Assembly (NCBI GenBank): GCA_000961725.1
Contig: LADS01000036.1
Span: 1-64,000, forward strand
Length of the DNA: 64,000 nt
From: Desulfobulbaceae bacterium BRH_c16a
Lineage (GTDB): Bacteria > Desulfobacterota > Desulfobulbia > Desulfobulbales > Desulfocapsaceae
Direction of reading: 5' to 3'
Shown here: positions 16,209 to 25,572 of the stretch, in pieces
How positions within the stretch are numbered: position 1 is the stretch's first letter
Layout: each line of letters begins with the position of its first letter
Notes under the pieces: generated by a model
The model's database searches: none
What the model was told of the DNA's origin: nothing
What the model saw: the letters and a program-made list of their open reading frames with translations, nothing else
Program-made: the position numbers and the translations under genes

Positions 16209-17546
16209 GTGCGAATTATGAGCAGTTTTTTCAGAGATTTCTACCAGTTGATGCTGAAGGGCTCTCAGGCCCATGCCCGCTGGGAGCTGGAAATGTCAAC
16301 CAACATTCTGGGAAGCCGGAAGAGGCAGGTCGTTCTTGTTCTGCTGCTTTTGCCGATCATTCTCGGCGGTATTGCCATTGCCGCCGGCGACGGAACGGGG
16401 CTGCCGAATGTGCTGGGCGGTAAATCCGCCTATATGCCCTCACACTATACCAACCTCATCTTCTTTGCTTCGGTCTTTGTCGGAGTCTGTGCAGGCCTTA
16501 TCACCGGTTGTATCGGAGCAGGCGGCGGCTTCATCATCGCTCCGGCACTAATGAGTGCAGGCGTCAAGGGTATCCTTGCGGTAGGTACCGATCTCTTCCA
16601 TATTTTCGCCAAGGCGATCATGGGCAGTGTTCTCCATAGAAAAATGGGCAATATCTCGATCGGTCTGGCGATACATTTTCTCATCGGGTCACTCATCGGC
16701 GCAACCTTGGGCGGGATGCTGAACAGGTATCTGTACGACCTCAACCCGGTGCTGAGCGATCTGTTTATTACCATGGTGTATGTATTTATTCTTGGCTTTC
16801 TCTCCTTCTATGCCTTGACCGATTATTTCAAAGCCAGGCGAGGCGAAGCAGTAAGCAAGCAGGCCGGCCGTGCCGAGGAAGTTCCACCCCTTGGTAAAAA
16901 AATTCAGTCCGTGAATATTCCGCCGATGATAGCCTTCGACCAGGGAGTAACTCCCGGGGGCCGAAAAATCTCCGCGGTTTTTCTCTGGAGCAGTGGTCTG
17001 CTGGTCGGTGCCGCAGCCTCTATCATGGGCGTCGGCGGTGGTTTTCTTACCTTTCCGATCTTCGTCTACGGTCTTGGTGTTTCTTCAATGACCACGGTCG
17101 GTACCGACATCTTCCAGATCGTCTTTACCGCCGGCTATACCTCAATCAGCCAGTACGCCGTTTATGGCTTTGTTTTTTATACCCTGGCCATGGGTATGCT
17201 GCTCGGCTCTTTGATCGGTGTACAGGTCGGTTCTCTCGTTACCAAGGTTGTACCGGGGGTTCAGATTCGCGGTTTTTTCGCCCTGGCAGTAACGGCCGGG
17301 TTCATCAATCGGTTCTTCGCCATGCCTGGAAAGCTTAATAGCATGGAATATATTCAAATTTCCAAAGAAACCGGGGCGATGCTCGATCTGGTCGGCAATA
17401 CCCTCTTCTTTGTGGTCATCGGTGGATTCGCCGTCTGGGTTTTCTGGGTCTTCTTCGCCAATTTAAAACATCTGAAAGAGGAGCCGACCGTGCATACTGT
17501 GCCCTCTTCGCCAATCTTAAAAGATATGAAATCGGGGGGTCGTTAA
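16209..17546 (+). CDS. TauE/SafE-family anion exporter (first copy)
   Basis: This 445-residue inner-membrane protein has about eight to nine hydrophobic segments in two homologous halves. Each half carries the glycine-rich TauE signature: GLITGCIGAGGGFIIAPAL and GAAASIMGVGGGFLTFPIF, each followed by a GTDLF/GTDIFQI motif. Family members export sulfite, sulfonates or related anions, or take them up; direction is not evident here. The N-terminus has an unusual ~35-residue soluble extension. AGAGGTG precedes the ATG. It follows a kinase/regulator pair and is one base from the next gene, so exporter and the 232-residue membrane protein are probably cotranslated. Confidence 0.9.
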   Translation: MRIMSSFFRDFYQLMLKGSQAHARWELEMSTNILGSRKRQVVLVLLLLPIILGGIAIAAGDGTGLPNVLGGKSAYMPSHYTNLIFFASVFVGVCAGLITGCIGAGGGFIIAPALMSAGVKGILAVGTDLFHIFAKAIMGSVLHRKMGNISIGLAIHFLIGSLIGATLGGMLNRYLYDLNPVLSDLFITMVYVFILGFLSFYALTDYFKARRGEAVSKQAGRAEEVPPLGKKIQSVNIPPMIAFDQGVTPGGRKISAVFLWSSGLLVGAAASIMGVGGGFLTFPIFVYGLGVSSMTTVGTDIFQIVFTAGYTSISQYAVYGFVFYTLAMGMLLGSLIGVQVGSLVTKVVPGVQIRGFFALAVTAGFINRFFAMPGKLNSMEYIQISKETGAMLDLVGNTLFFVVIGGFAVWVFWVFFANLKHLKEEPTVHTVPSSPILKDMKSGGR

Positions 17547-17547
17547 T

Positions 17548-18246
17548 ATGAGCATGCAGAGCAAACTTAAAGCCCGTGGAATTGTAATGTTGATAGCCTT
17601 CTTTGTACTTCTGGGGGTCATCTTCATGCCGGTTTTTCCCGGTCAGAACGGCAAAACCAATGGCCTGGATTATATGGACAACCTTTTCAACATGATTTCG
17701 AAGGGTTCGTCCTACTTCATCCCCCAGTCTATAGCAGAGAGTGAAAAACTTGCGGGACAGTCGATTGATCTTGAAATTACCATGGCCAGTGACAAAGTGG
17801 CCGCAGAAACCGCCAAACTCTATGCCACAGGCGGCGCCGAGGTGGTTGTGTCCGGTTCGACCCTGGCTATCAAGGGAGAAATGACGGGAATTATCAAAAA
17901 TTCGCTGGCCGATGCCGATTTAATGTTTAAAAACGACGGCAAGCCGCTCGCAGATAAATATGGCTACGACGAAAGACAAGTGATGTTTAACTGGTGGTCA
18001 TCCTTTAATGCAATAAACAAGGAGTTAACCAAACAGAGCAATTTTACAGAAGCGAAAACCTTCAGCAATGTTCAGAAAAAGGCCCTCGAGCCTTCTTATA
18101 ACTACTATGGTGTGAAAATCGAGAGCTGGAAGGAGAATATTGTCCTGGTTCTTCTTTCCCTTGCCTTTTATGTGTTCTATACTCTCTGGTATGGGTTTGG
18201 ATTGATGTATGTCTTTGAAGGATTAGGCTATAAAATCGGCCACTGA
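17548..18246 (+). CDS. Bitopic membrane protein of unknown function, linked to TauE
   Basis: The 232-residue protein has one hydrophobic segment near the start (IVMLIAFFVLLGVIFMPVF, ~10-29), a ~150-residue soluble middle, and a second hydrophobic segment near the end (IVLVLLSLAFYVFYTLWYGFG, ~195-215). By topology the middle domain should lie in the periplasm. I do not recognise its family. Placement one base after the TauE stop argues for a partner role in transport or sensing. Confidence 0.72.
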   Translation: MSMQSKLKARGIVMLIAFFVLLGVIFMPVFPGQNGKTNGLDYMDNLFNMISKGSSYFIPQSIAESEKLAGQSIDLEITMASDKVAAETAKLYATGGAEVVVSGSTLAIKGEMTGIIKNSLADADLMFKNDGKPLADKYGYDERQVMFNWWSSFNAINKELTKQSNFTEAKTFSNVQKKALEPSYNYYGVKIESWKENIVLVLLSLAFYVFYTLWYGFGLMYVFEGLGYKIGH

Positions 18247-18335
18247 TCACAGGTAGATGATGAAAAAGTCCGGCCGGGCCGTGGGTGTATCATATTAACC
18301 ACGGTTCGGTCGGACACTTAAAAGGGTGTCAGGAT

Positions 18336-20954
18336 ATGCTGCGGATTTTTGCCTTTATCAAAGAAAGCCTGTTCCCGACACCGCCGCCTGCATTGAGCGC
18401 AGAGGAGCTGCGTGATTCTTTCAGTCAAAAGTACGCGCATTTCCGCAGCCTTCTGACCGCCAACAATAATGCTTTGCAGGCCATGGCCGATCTGGAAAAG
18501 ATCTATTACGGCGGAGAAAGCTACCGGATGGCCGTTATCCGGTCGAAAATCACCACCATTCTGGTAAACGTCTATAAAATGGTTCGCAGTCTCCTTGCCA
18601 TGTCGTCGGGGAGATATGGCGAACTGGAAAAGATATTCGATACCATCTCCTCCAGCCTGGAGCAGATCATCGAAAAAAAGCCCGCAATGCAGCAGGGGCC
18701 GCTTATCCTTGTGCTGCAGGAACTCAGTCTGAAGCACAGGGCTTTGGCGGGGGCGAAGATGGCCAACCTGGGCGAGCTGACACGGCTTCCGGGAGTTATG
18801 GTCCCGCCAGGTTTTGTGGTCACGGCAACAGCCACCAGAAGTTTTCTCACCACCGAACATTTCGCCGAGATCAACAGGCGGCTGCAGGTGCTTGAGCCTG
18901 ACGATCTCGATGCTCTCTATAAAGGATGCCAGGGTATCCAGGCCATGATCAAGGGCTTGCCTCTTCCGGCAGATCTGGAGGAATTACTGTTCGTTCATTA
19001 CAACCGGCTGGAAAGAACTGCCTTTCCCGGATGCCGGGTCTCGATGCGGTCAAGCGCGTTGGGCGAAGACAGCGGCACGGTTTCGTTTGCCGGTCTTTAT
19101 AACAGCGTCTTGAACGTCGATCGAACGACAATCGTCGATGCGTATAAAGAGGTAATCGCCAGCAAATACGGGGCCAGGGCAATTGCCTATCGGCGCCAGC
19201 GAGGCTACCGGCATGAGGATATCGAGATGTGTGTCGGTTGTATGGTCATGGTGGATGCACTGGTAAGCGGGGTTACGTACAGCAGGGATCCAGGGCCGGA
19301 AGACAATGGCTTGTTGCGCATCAACGCCACGGCCGGCATTGCCAGGGGGGTGGTGGACGGGTCTCAAGCCGCCGATCTGTATCTCGTTGGCCGGGATAAG
19401 CCCTATCCCGTGGTCTACAGTGAAATTCGCCAAGGGGCAGTCAACCAGGCAACAGGGAAGCCCACCGGGCCGTCACTCACCTACAATCAGTTAAGAAAAA
19501 TTGCGGAGACGGCACTTCTGCTTGAAGAGCATTTCGGCGAACCCCAGGATATCGAATGGTCCTTCGATCATCAGGGTGTGCTCTATATTCTGCAGAGCAG
19601 GCCGCTGGCCGGTGGGCATTCGGCGGAAGAATCTGCGGTTAAACCAGTCGATACAGCCGGAGAGTCAAGCGAGCAACCGATCTTATTCGGCGGTGTCTGC
19701 GCCAGTGACGGCATTGCCAGCGGCCAGGTTTTTCGGGTCGACTCACCCGAGGCAATGCGCCGATTTCCGAAAGGGGCAATTCTGCTGCTCGATCACCCCT
19801 TGCCGGAGTGGGCACCGCTCCTGAACCGGGCCTCGGCGGTTATCGCCGAAGGCGGGACCGAAGCCGGACATCTGGCGACCGTATCGCGGGAGTTCGGTAT
19901 CCCGGCACTGTTCGGCTTGCCGGAGGCCATGACACTTGAAGACGGCCGCATCATCACCTTGCATGCCAAGGGGCGTGCGGTATTCGATGGACGACGGGAA
20001 GATCTGCTCCGGCGAAAGAACGTCAAAAGAGATATCATGGCCGGCAGTCCGGTCCAGCGAATTCTCACCGAGGCCCTGCAGCTGATTACCCCGCTCAACC
20101 TGAATGATCCCACATCGCCGCGGTTCAAGTCGTCATGGTGCGAGACTCTGCATGACATTACCCGGTTCTGTCATGAGAAATCGGTGACGGAAATGTTCAG
20201 TATCGGCCAAACTCATCGTTTCGACCAATCCGCCGCAAAACGGCTTATCGGTGATGTCCCTCTGGAGTGGTGGGTGATCGATCTGGCCAATGGTTTTCGA
20301 GAAGGGGCGGGCGGAGATGCGAAAACAATCCGTATCGACGATATTGTCTCGGTGCCGATGCTGGCGATCTGGCGAGGCATATCCGCCTATCCATGGCAGG
20401 GACCGCCCCCGGTCAGTGTGCGGGGCTTCGGTTCGATTATTTTTCAGTCGACCATGCGGCCGGAGCTCGATCCGTCCGTACCATCGGCGCTGACAACCAA
20501 GAATTATTTCCTGGTGTCCAAAAGCTTCTGCAATCTCAGCGTGCGACTCGGCTACCATTACGCCATGATCGAATCCTACCTCAGTGACCTTCTCACCGAG
20601 AGCTACGTCACTTTCAGGTTTAAAGGCGGCGCTGCCGACCAGCAGCGCAAGGCGGTGCGTGCGAGACTCCTTGCCGATATCCTGCAACGCTATGATTTTC
20701 GCATCGAATTGCGCTCGGACTCATTGCTTGCCAGGGTAAAAAAGCGGTCGGTGCCATTTCTCGAACAGCGGCTGCAGGTTCTCGGCTACCTCACCCTGCA
20801 CGCGAGACAGCTGGATATGGTCATGGACCAGCCGGGAGCGGTTGAGCGATACCGGGAGAAATTTTTGCGGGAAATCGAGGAAATGCTCGGCAAAACAGTA
20901 TCGACACGTAGGGAGGCCGATGATGAAGGACAAAAAGAAAATCCTGTTGGTTGA
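18336..20954 (+). CDS. PEP synthase/pyruvate phosphate dikinase-like protein without a PEP barrel
   Basis: The product is ~872 residues from the ATG at 18336; a GTG at 18285 is also in frame. After a helical start, an ATP-grasp domain spans roughly 120-440 (GAKMANLGEL, VSMRSSALGEDSG, EDIEMCVGCMVMVDALVSGVTYSRD, PQDIEWSFD). Next is a phosphohistidine swivelling domain with the catalytic-type His in EGGTEAGHLATVSREFGIPALFG. The C-terminal ~300 residues do not look like the PEP-binding TIM barrel of PpsA/PPDK. It could pass phosphate from ATP to a histidine and then to an unknown acceptor. It overlaps the start of the next response regulator by 35 bp. Confidence 0.75.
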   Translation: MLRIFAFIKESLFPTPPPALSAEELRDSFSQKYAHFRSLLTANNNALQAMADLEKIYYGGESYRMAVIRSKITTILVNVYKMVRSLLAMSSGRYGELEKIFDTISSSLEQIIEKKPAMQQGPLILVLQELSLKHRALAGAKMANLGELTRLPGVMVPPGFVVTATATRSFLTTEHFAEINRRLQVLEPDDLDALYKGCQGIQAMIKGLPLPADLEELLFVHYNRLERTAFPGCRVSMRSSALGEDSGTVSFAGLYNSVLNVDRTTIVDAYKEVIASKYGARAIAYRRQRGYRHEDIEMCVGCMVMVDALVSGVTYSRDPGPEDNGLLRINATAGIARGVVDGSQAADLYLVGRDKPYPVVYSEIRQGAVNQATGKPTGPSLTYNQLRKIAETALLLEEHFGEPQDIEWSFDHQGVLYILQSRPLAGGHSAEESAVKPVDTAGESSEQPILFGGVCASDGIASGQVFRVDSPEAMRRFPKGAILLLDHPLPEWAPLLNRASAVIAEGGTEAGHLATVSREFGIPALFGLPEAMTLEDGRIITLHAKGRAVFDGRREDLLRRKNVKRDIMAGSPVQRILTEALQLITPLNLNDPTSPRFKSSWCETLHDITRFCHEKSVTEMFSIGQTHRFDQSAAKRLIGDVPLEWWVIDLANGFREGAGGDAKTIRIDDIVSVPMLAIWRGISAYPWQGPPPVSVRGFGSIIFQSTMRPELDPSVPSALTTKNYFLVSKSFCNLSVRLGYHYAMIESYLSDLLTESYVTFRFKGGAADQQRKAVRARLLADILQRYDFRIELRSDSLLARVKKRSVPFLEQRLQVLGYLTLHARQLDMVMDQPGAVERYREKFLREIEEMLGKTVSTRREADDEGQKENPVG

Positions 20955-21300
20955 CGATGAAGCCGATTTTCGCGAGATCATGGCTAAATTTTTTTCCAGG
21001 AGGCGGGTTGACTTTAAACTCGCGGCAAGCTGCATGGACGCTCTCGATCAACTGGCACAGGATGCTTTCGATGTAGTGGTGATGGATGTGACGATGCCCG
21101 GACTCGACGGTTTGAAGTGTATGGCCGAAATAAAAAAAGTCGATCCGCACCTCGAGGTTATCATTCTTACAGGTCATGCCTCACCTCATGCAGGTATTGC
21201 CGGAATAAAGCTGGGTGCCTTCGACTATTGTCTGAAACCCATCGATTTTGAAGAACTGCTCGAAAAAATCATGTTGGCGAGAAAGTCGCTTGGCGCGTAA
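20920..21300 (+). CDS. Single-domain response regulator
   Basis: The ~126-residue receiver starts at ATG 20920 or 20923, preceded by GGGAGG inside the end of the PEP-synthase-like gene. It has LLVDDEADF, the phosphorylated Asp in VVVMDVTMPGLDG, ILTGHAS and CLKPIDF. It lacks an output domain. It is a near relative of 15729-16157. Overlap with the preceding gene implies coupled translation, so the PEP-synthase-like protein may be its functional partner. Confidence 0.92.
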   Translation: MMKDKKKILLVDDEADFREIMAKFFSRRRVDFKLAASCMDALDQLAQDAFDVVVMDVTMPGLDGLKCMAEIKKVDPHLEVIILTGHASPHAGIAGIKLGAFDYCLKPIDFEELLEKIMLARKSLGA

Positions 21301-21409
21301 TACGTTGGATTCGCGCATTGGAATTCCAGCTTGGCATGGTTAGTATTTGCTGAGGGTAACCTTGCGGTTTGCGGCACGACGCCTGCCACATTGCCAAGTG
21401 GAAAATGCT

Positions 21410-23167
21410 ATGCGGCAATCTCTCTCCCCCATTTTGGATTTGATTCAATTTCTTACAGCCCTCGATGGCAAAGCCTTTCACAGCTATCGAAAGCTCCAGG
21501 GCAAGGTATATGCCCACGACCGCTACAGTATCCGCTTTTTCCATATTCAAGGCAGTCCCGGGGCGTTCCCGGCATCGGTCTGCCATCTCGGTTTAACGCA
21601 TGAAGAGCTGGGACTTGCCGACTGGAGTCTTGCCTGCAGACCGCGGAAGATAGCCACGGCAGATTATCTTTTGCGGGCTTTTCAGCTGGGGGTCGAGAAG
21701 CATGCCCGGCAGAACCGCGGAGTCCAGGGGAGCGGTTCCTTCCAGCCGATTTCGTTGCCGCCGCAGGTGCTGGAACGGAACATCGTCCATTTCGGCCTGA
21801 CCGATGTTCGGATCGCCTTTCGCGTCAGTCTGCCGGGGTCTCATGACAACCGGATTCTTGGCCGGCATGCTGCCCTGATGTTTTCCGAAGAAATGTCCGT
21901 CATTGTCGATACCCTGAAAGAGCAGGTCTGCAAGACTGCTCAATTTAAAAAACACTGTGATGTCGTTGAAGACATGGTGTTTCTCCAGCAGCAACTGCAC
22001 GGCTACGGCCTGGTCGCCTTTGTCGGCGACGGTGCTGTGCTGGCCCGGCGATCAGGTGTTTCCCAGGCCCCGCTCACAGACGGTGCGGTTGTTTTTCGGG
22101 CACCGGCGCAGATGGCGGTGGAAGTCATGCTTCCCAATGCCGGCCGGCAACGGGGACTTGGGATTCGGCCTGGCGTCAATGTTCTCATCGGCGGCGGTTT
22201 CCATGGCAAGTCGACCCTCCTCGATGCTCTCTCGAAAGGTGTTTATCCCCATATTCCTGGAGATGGACGCGAACGGGTGGTCACTCACCCGGAGGCCTTC
22301 TTTATCTGTGCTGAAGAGGGGAGGGCGGTAAATGATCTTGATATAACCGGATTTATCAATAACTTGCCGGGTGGCGTGGATGCAGAAAGGTTTTCGACGA
22401 ATAACGCCAGCGGCAGCACCTCCGAGGCCGCCGCCATCGTCGAGGCCGTGCAGGCCGGAGCCCGTCTCTTACTGATCGATGAAGATTCGTCGGCAACCAA
22501 CCTGCTCATCAAAGATCGCAATATGCGCAAACTGATTCCGGAGGATCCCATTACACCGCTCTTTGACCGGGTCCGGGAACTGTTCCGTCGTTTCGGCGTC
22601 AGCACGCTGATCGTGGCAGGCGGCAGCTCCGACTACCTGGGCGTGGCCGATCATGTGATAGCCATGCGCAACTATCTGCCGGTGTCGATGACCGATCGCC
22701 TTCGCGGGTTGACTTTGGCCGAACCGGGAAAACCGGCAAAGCCGTTAATGTTCGAAGACAAACGACGGGTCCTGGCCGAGAGTTTCGATCCATCGTATCG
22801 CGCAGAGCGCATCGGTAAAACCATTGCCGTGCGGATCAAACCTTTGCGGCTTCAAGAAAGGGTGCTGGAGTTCGGTAACGCTCAACTGGATCTGACAAAA
22901 CTGAAAGCACTTGCAGACCCATCTCAAGCGCTGGCCATTGGCTACGCCTTGCTGCTTGCCGGAAGGATATGCAGGGACAGCTCGTTGTCGCCATCGGATC
23001 TGGCCCGGACCCTCTGCGAACGTATTGAAAAAGAAGGACTCGCGGTCCTTTCCCCGAACAAAGACGATACCTGTTTCTTTGCCTTGCCGCGGCGATTGGA
23101 GTTGGCCGCGGCAATCAATCGCCTGCGAAGACTGAAGGTTGTACTGGGTAAAGATGAAACACTTTGA
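21410..23167 (+). CDS. ABC-class predicted ATPase (PF09818/COG3044 type)
   Basis: At ~585 residues this matches the length of the soluble ABC_ATPase family. Walker A is GGGFHGKST (about residue 268), the ABC signature region is NNASGSTSEAAAIVEA, Walker B is LLLIDEDSSATN, and an H-loop-like stretch is STLIVAGGSSDYLGVADHVI. There are no membrane segments, so it is not a transporter subunit. Function is unknown; the family is sporadic. ATG 21410 is preferred to 21347 because conserved sequence begins there, though its ribosome site is weak. The 110-bp gap from the regulator may hold its own promoter. Confidence 0.85.
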   Translation: MRQSLSPILDLIQFLTALDGKAFHSYRKLQGKVYAHDRYSIRFFHIQGSPGAFPASVCHLGLTHEELGLADWSLACRPRKIATADYLLRAFQLGVEKHARQNRGVQGSGSFQPISLPPQVLERNIVHFGLTDVRIAFRVSLPGSHDNRILGRHAALMFSEEMSVIVDTLKEQVCKTAQFKKHCDVVEDMVFLQQQLHGYGLVAFVGDGAVLARRSGVSQAPLTDGAVVFRAPAQMAVEVMLPNAGRQRGLGIRPGVNVLIGGGFHGKSTLLDALSKGVYPHIPGDGRERVVTHPEAFFICAEEGRAVNDLDITGFINNLPGGVDAERFSTNNASGSTSEAAAIVEAVQAGARLLLIDEDSSATNLLIKDRNMRKLIPEDPITPLFDRVRELFRRFGVSTLIVAGGSSDYLGVADHVIAMRNYLPVSMTDRLRGLTLAEPGKPAKPLMFEDKRRVLAESFDPSYRAERIGKTIAVRIKPLRLQERVLEFGNAQLDLTKLKALADPSQALAIGYALLLAGRICRDSSLSPSDLARTLCERIEKEGLAVLSPNKDDTCFFALPRRLELAAAINRLRRLKVVLGKDETL

Positions 23168-23350
23168 TGTCCGGTGATTTTTGCGTGTCAGGCAACAATT
23201 GCATTGAACGTTCCTGGGAGAATTGTGAAAAGAGGTATTCCAAAATTTCCCCATGGTGGTATAACAGCCGTTCGCTTCAGGGATTTGCGGTCCAAGAATG
23301 TCCGGCAGATCTTTCACCCCTGAAATTATCACACTCTCCTGGAAACGAAT

Positions 23351-24046
23351 ATGTTGGGAACAATAGTAAACGCCTTGGCAATCATTGGAGGAAGTCTTCT
23401 GGGACTTCTCTTCAGCAAGGGCATCGCCGATAATTATAAAGAAATCATCCTCAGCGGTGTCGGTCTTTCGGTGGTTTTGATCGGCATCAAAAGCGCCCTG
23501 GTGTCGGACAACCTCATGGTGGTGATATTTTCGGTGATACTGGGGGCTCTCATCGGCGAGTTTGTGCAAATCGAGAAAAAGCTGGAGAATCTCGGGGTTT
23601 TTCTCGAAAGCAAAATTGCCTCCAAATCAAGCGATTCGAAGTCGTTTGCCAGGGGATTTGTAACCGCGAGCCTGGTTTTTTGCGTCGGATCGATGGCAAT
23701 TATCGGCTCCCTTGAAAGTGGTTTGACCGGCAACCACCAGACTTTGTTTGCCAAATCCGTGCTCGACGGGGTCACCTCGATTATCTTTGCCTCGGCGATG
23801 GGTCTGGGTGTGATGTTTTCGGGCGCTGCCGTGTTTCTTTATCAGGGCTTCATTACAATCACTGCGGTCCTCATGAAAAGTTTCCTCGTGCCGGAAACAA
23901 TTGAACAGATGACTTCCGTCGGTGGTCTGCTGATTATGGCCATCGGCTTGAACATGCTCAAGATAACGACAATACGTGTCGGAAATCTGATCCCCGCCAT
24001 TTTTCTTCCTCTAGTCTACTTTGCCCTGCGGCAATGGTTTTCCTGA
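23351..24046 (+). CDS. DUF554 (YqgA-like) membrane protein
   Basis: The 231-residue protein has six to seven hydrophobic segments. It shows the DUF554 pattern: a MLGTIVNALAIIGGSLLG start, then GVGLSVVLIGIKSAL, FCVGSMAIIGSLESGL, FASAMGLGVMFSG and a closing IRVGNLIPAIFLPLVY. The function of the family is not known; a transport role is usually assumed. It is separated by 183 bp of apparently non-coding DNA from the ATPase gene and converges with terC, leaving only 34 bp. Confidence 0.9.
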   Translation: MLGTIVNALAIIGGSLLGLLFSKGIADNYKEIILSGVGLSVVLIGIKSALVSDNLMVVIFSVILGALIGEFVQIEKKLENLGVFLESKIASKSSDSKSFARGFVTASLVFCVGSMAIIGSLESGLTGNHQTLFAKSVLDGVTSIIFASAMGLGVMFSGAAVFLYQGFITITAVLMKSFLVPETIEQMTSVGGLLIMAIGLNMLKITTIRVGNLIPAIFLPLVYFALRQWFS

Positions 24047-24080
24047 ACCGGAGGGTGATGCCGAAGCATAAAAACTTCTT

Positions 24081-24830
24081 TCAGCCCTCTATCTTTTTAT
24101 TCAATTTGAGCGGAATGGTTTTTTTACTGCTGTGTGCCCTGATGTTGAGCAGTTCGACCATCATTGAAAATGCCATTGCAAAGTAGATGTAGCCTTTCGG
24201 CACATGTACGTCAAATCCTTCGGCTATCAGGGTGAACCCGACCAGGATAAGAAATGAGAGCGCCAGCATCTTGATGGTCGGATGGGCGTCGACAAAATTG
24301 CCGATGGGTTTGGCGGCAAAGAGCATGACCGCGACAGAGCCTATAATCGCGACCACCATAACAGAAATATGCTGCGCCAACCCAACTGCGGTTATCACCG
24401 AATCAAGTGAGAAGACTATATCCAGGATGGTTATCTGGATAATGGTGGCGTAAAAACCATAGCCAACCTGTGAATGATTGTCTTCATCTTTGACAATTTC
24501 CAGGCTGTTGTGAATCTCGTGGGTCGCTTTTATCAAAAGGAAAAGACCGCCTCCTGCAAGAACCAGATCCCTGCCGGATATTTCATGGCCCAATACGCTG
24601 AACCAGGGCTCAACCAGGCCAATAATCCAGGCCAGACTGAACAGCAGAGCGAGCCTGGAGAACATTGCAAAACCGATTCCCAGGGTCCTGGCCAGATCGC
24701 GTTGCTCCTGGGGCAATCTGCTTACCAGGATTGTGATAAAAATTATATTATCTATGCCCAGAACAATTTCAAGAGCGAGAAGAGTTGCCAGTGCCACCCA
24801 TGCCTCAGGATTAAAAATCCATTCAAACAT
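24081..24830 (-). CDS. TerC-family integral membrane protein
   Basis: The 249-residue protein has about seven membrane segments. It carries the TerC signatures ALATLLALEIVLGIDNIIFI near the start and FSLDSVITAVGL in the middle, whose acidic residues are thought to bind metal ions. Relatives (TerC, Alx, YceF) take part in tellurite resistance or manganese export and in supplying metal to exported enzymes. The upstream 360-bp spacer holds a CCCCTTGTGGGG element and an 18-bp AT-rich palindrome. No yybP/mntP-type riboswitch was recognised there. Confidence 0.9.
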   Translation of the reverse strand: MFEWIFNPEAWVALATLLALEIVLGIDNIIFITILVSRLPQEQRDLARTLGIGFAMFSRLALLFSLAWIIGLVEPWFSVLGHEISGRDLVLAGGGLFLLIKATHEIHNSLEIVKDEDNHSQVGYGFYATIIQITILDIVFSLDSVITAVGLAQHISVMVVAIIGSVAVMLFAAKPIGNFVDAHPTIKMLALSFLILVGFTLIAEGFDVHVPKGYIYFAMAFSMMVELLNIRAHSSKKTIPLKLNKKIEG

Positions 24831-24964
24831 TTTGCCGATTCCTTAGGAGTTGAAAAAGAAAAATCTTAAAGGTCCGCAGGATTTTGAAAAAAGCCTTACA
24901 TGACTCCGACGGACAGTATAGGCTTCCTGTTCAGAACATCCCACAGGGATACTCTTTTCAGTCA

Positions 24965-24976
24965 CCCCTTGTGGGG
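24965..24976 (+). repeat. Recurrent CCCCTTGTGGGG hairpin, copy 4
   Basis: A 12-base version of the element found at 9778, 13023 and 15664, here in the divergent spacer between terC and the small membrane protein, 16 bp before the long AT-rich palindrome. This is the only copy not directly behind a coding or relic gene. Confidence 0.35.
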
Positions 24977-24991
24977 CATAAATACCTTGAG

Positions 24992-25032
24992 ACAGATTAT
25001 TATCTTGTATAAATTACAAGATAATAATCTGT
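24992..25032. promoter_or_regulatory. 18-bp perfect AT-rich inverted repeat, candidate operator
   Basis: ACAGATTATTATCTTGTA (24992-25009) is perfectly repeated in inverse orientation at 25015-25032 across a 5-nt spacer. It sits in the divergent spacer between terC (start at 24830) and the membrane-protein gene at 25189. With no T-run it is unlikely to be a terminator. A divergent location and high AT content fit a dimeric repressor site. No known consensus was matched. Confidence 0.45.
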
Positions 25033-25188
25033 AAGATACTAAAAGCATCGGGGGCGGCGAATAATAATTCGAGGGAGTTTGTTTTGTAAAAGGCAGGAGA
25101 TTTGCATGGACATTGAAAAGTATCTGTCTTTTTATCCAGCCGTTTCTCAAAGACAAATGGAGAGCATCGCCTTTCGGAGGATGAATTT

Positions 25189-25566
25189 ATGTTTATTGGA
25201 GATTTTATTCTCGCCTTGTTCCTGGGTCTTGTGTTTGCAGCCATATTTGGCGGCACGATGCGCCCTCGGGCAGGAATGCCGGGAATTTTACCTGTTTTTA
25301 TTGTTTTTTCCCTCTTCGCCTGGGTGGGTGGACTGTGGCTCAAGCCGTTTGGTCCTCCCATTTATGGAGTATCGTGGATGCCCGGACTCACGTTAAGTGT
25401 GCTCATTTTTTTACTGCTTGCCGCCACTTCCCGTCAACCACCCAACACCGGGCAGGATGTTGAGGGAAATATCATTGCCAAGGACGCAGCTTCCGCAGTC
25501 GGTGTGGCATTCTGGTTTTTGATCATTGCTCTTGTTGCCGCAATAATTGTCGGATATCTGACGTAA
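25189..25566 (+). CDS. Small membrane protein of unknown function
   Basis: The 125-residue protein has three hydrophobic stretches (FILALFLGLVFAAIFGGTM, LPVFIVFSLFAWVGGLW, LSVLIFLLLAATS) and a fourth at the end (AFWFLIIALVAAIIVGYLT). TCGGAGG precedes the ATG. No family recognised. It is six bases from the metallophosphoesterase gene and heads a run with the lipid kinase. Confidence 0.72.
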   Translation: MFIGDFILALFLGLVFAAIFGGTMRPRAGMPGILPVFIVFSLFAWVGGLWLKPFGPPIYGVSWMPGLTLSVLIFLLLAATSRQPPNTGQDVEGNIIAKDAASAVGVAFWFLIIALVAAIIVGYLT

Positions 25567-25572
25567 TGCATC

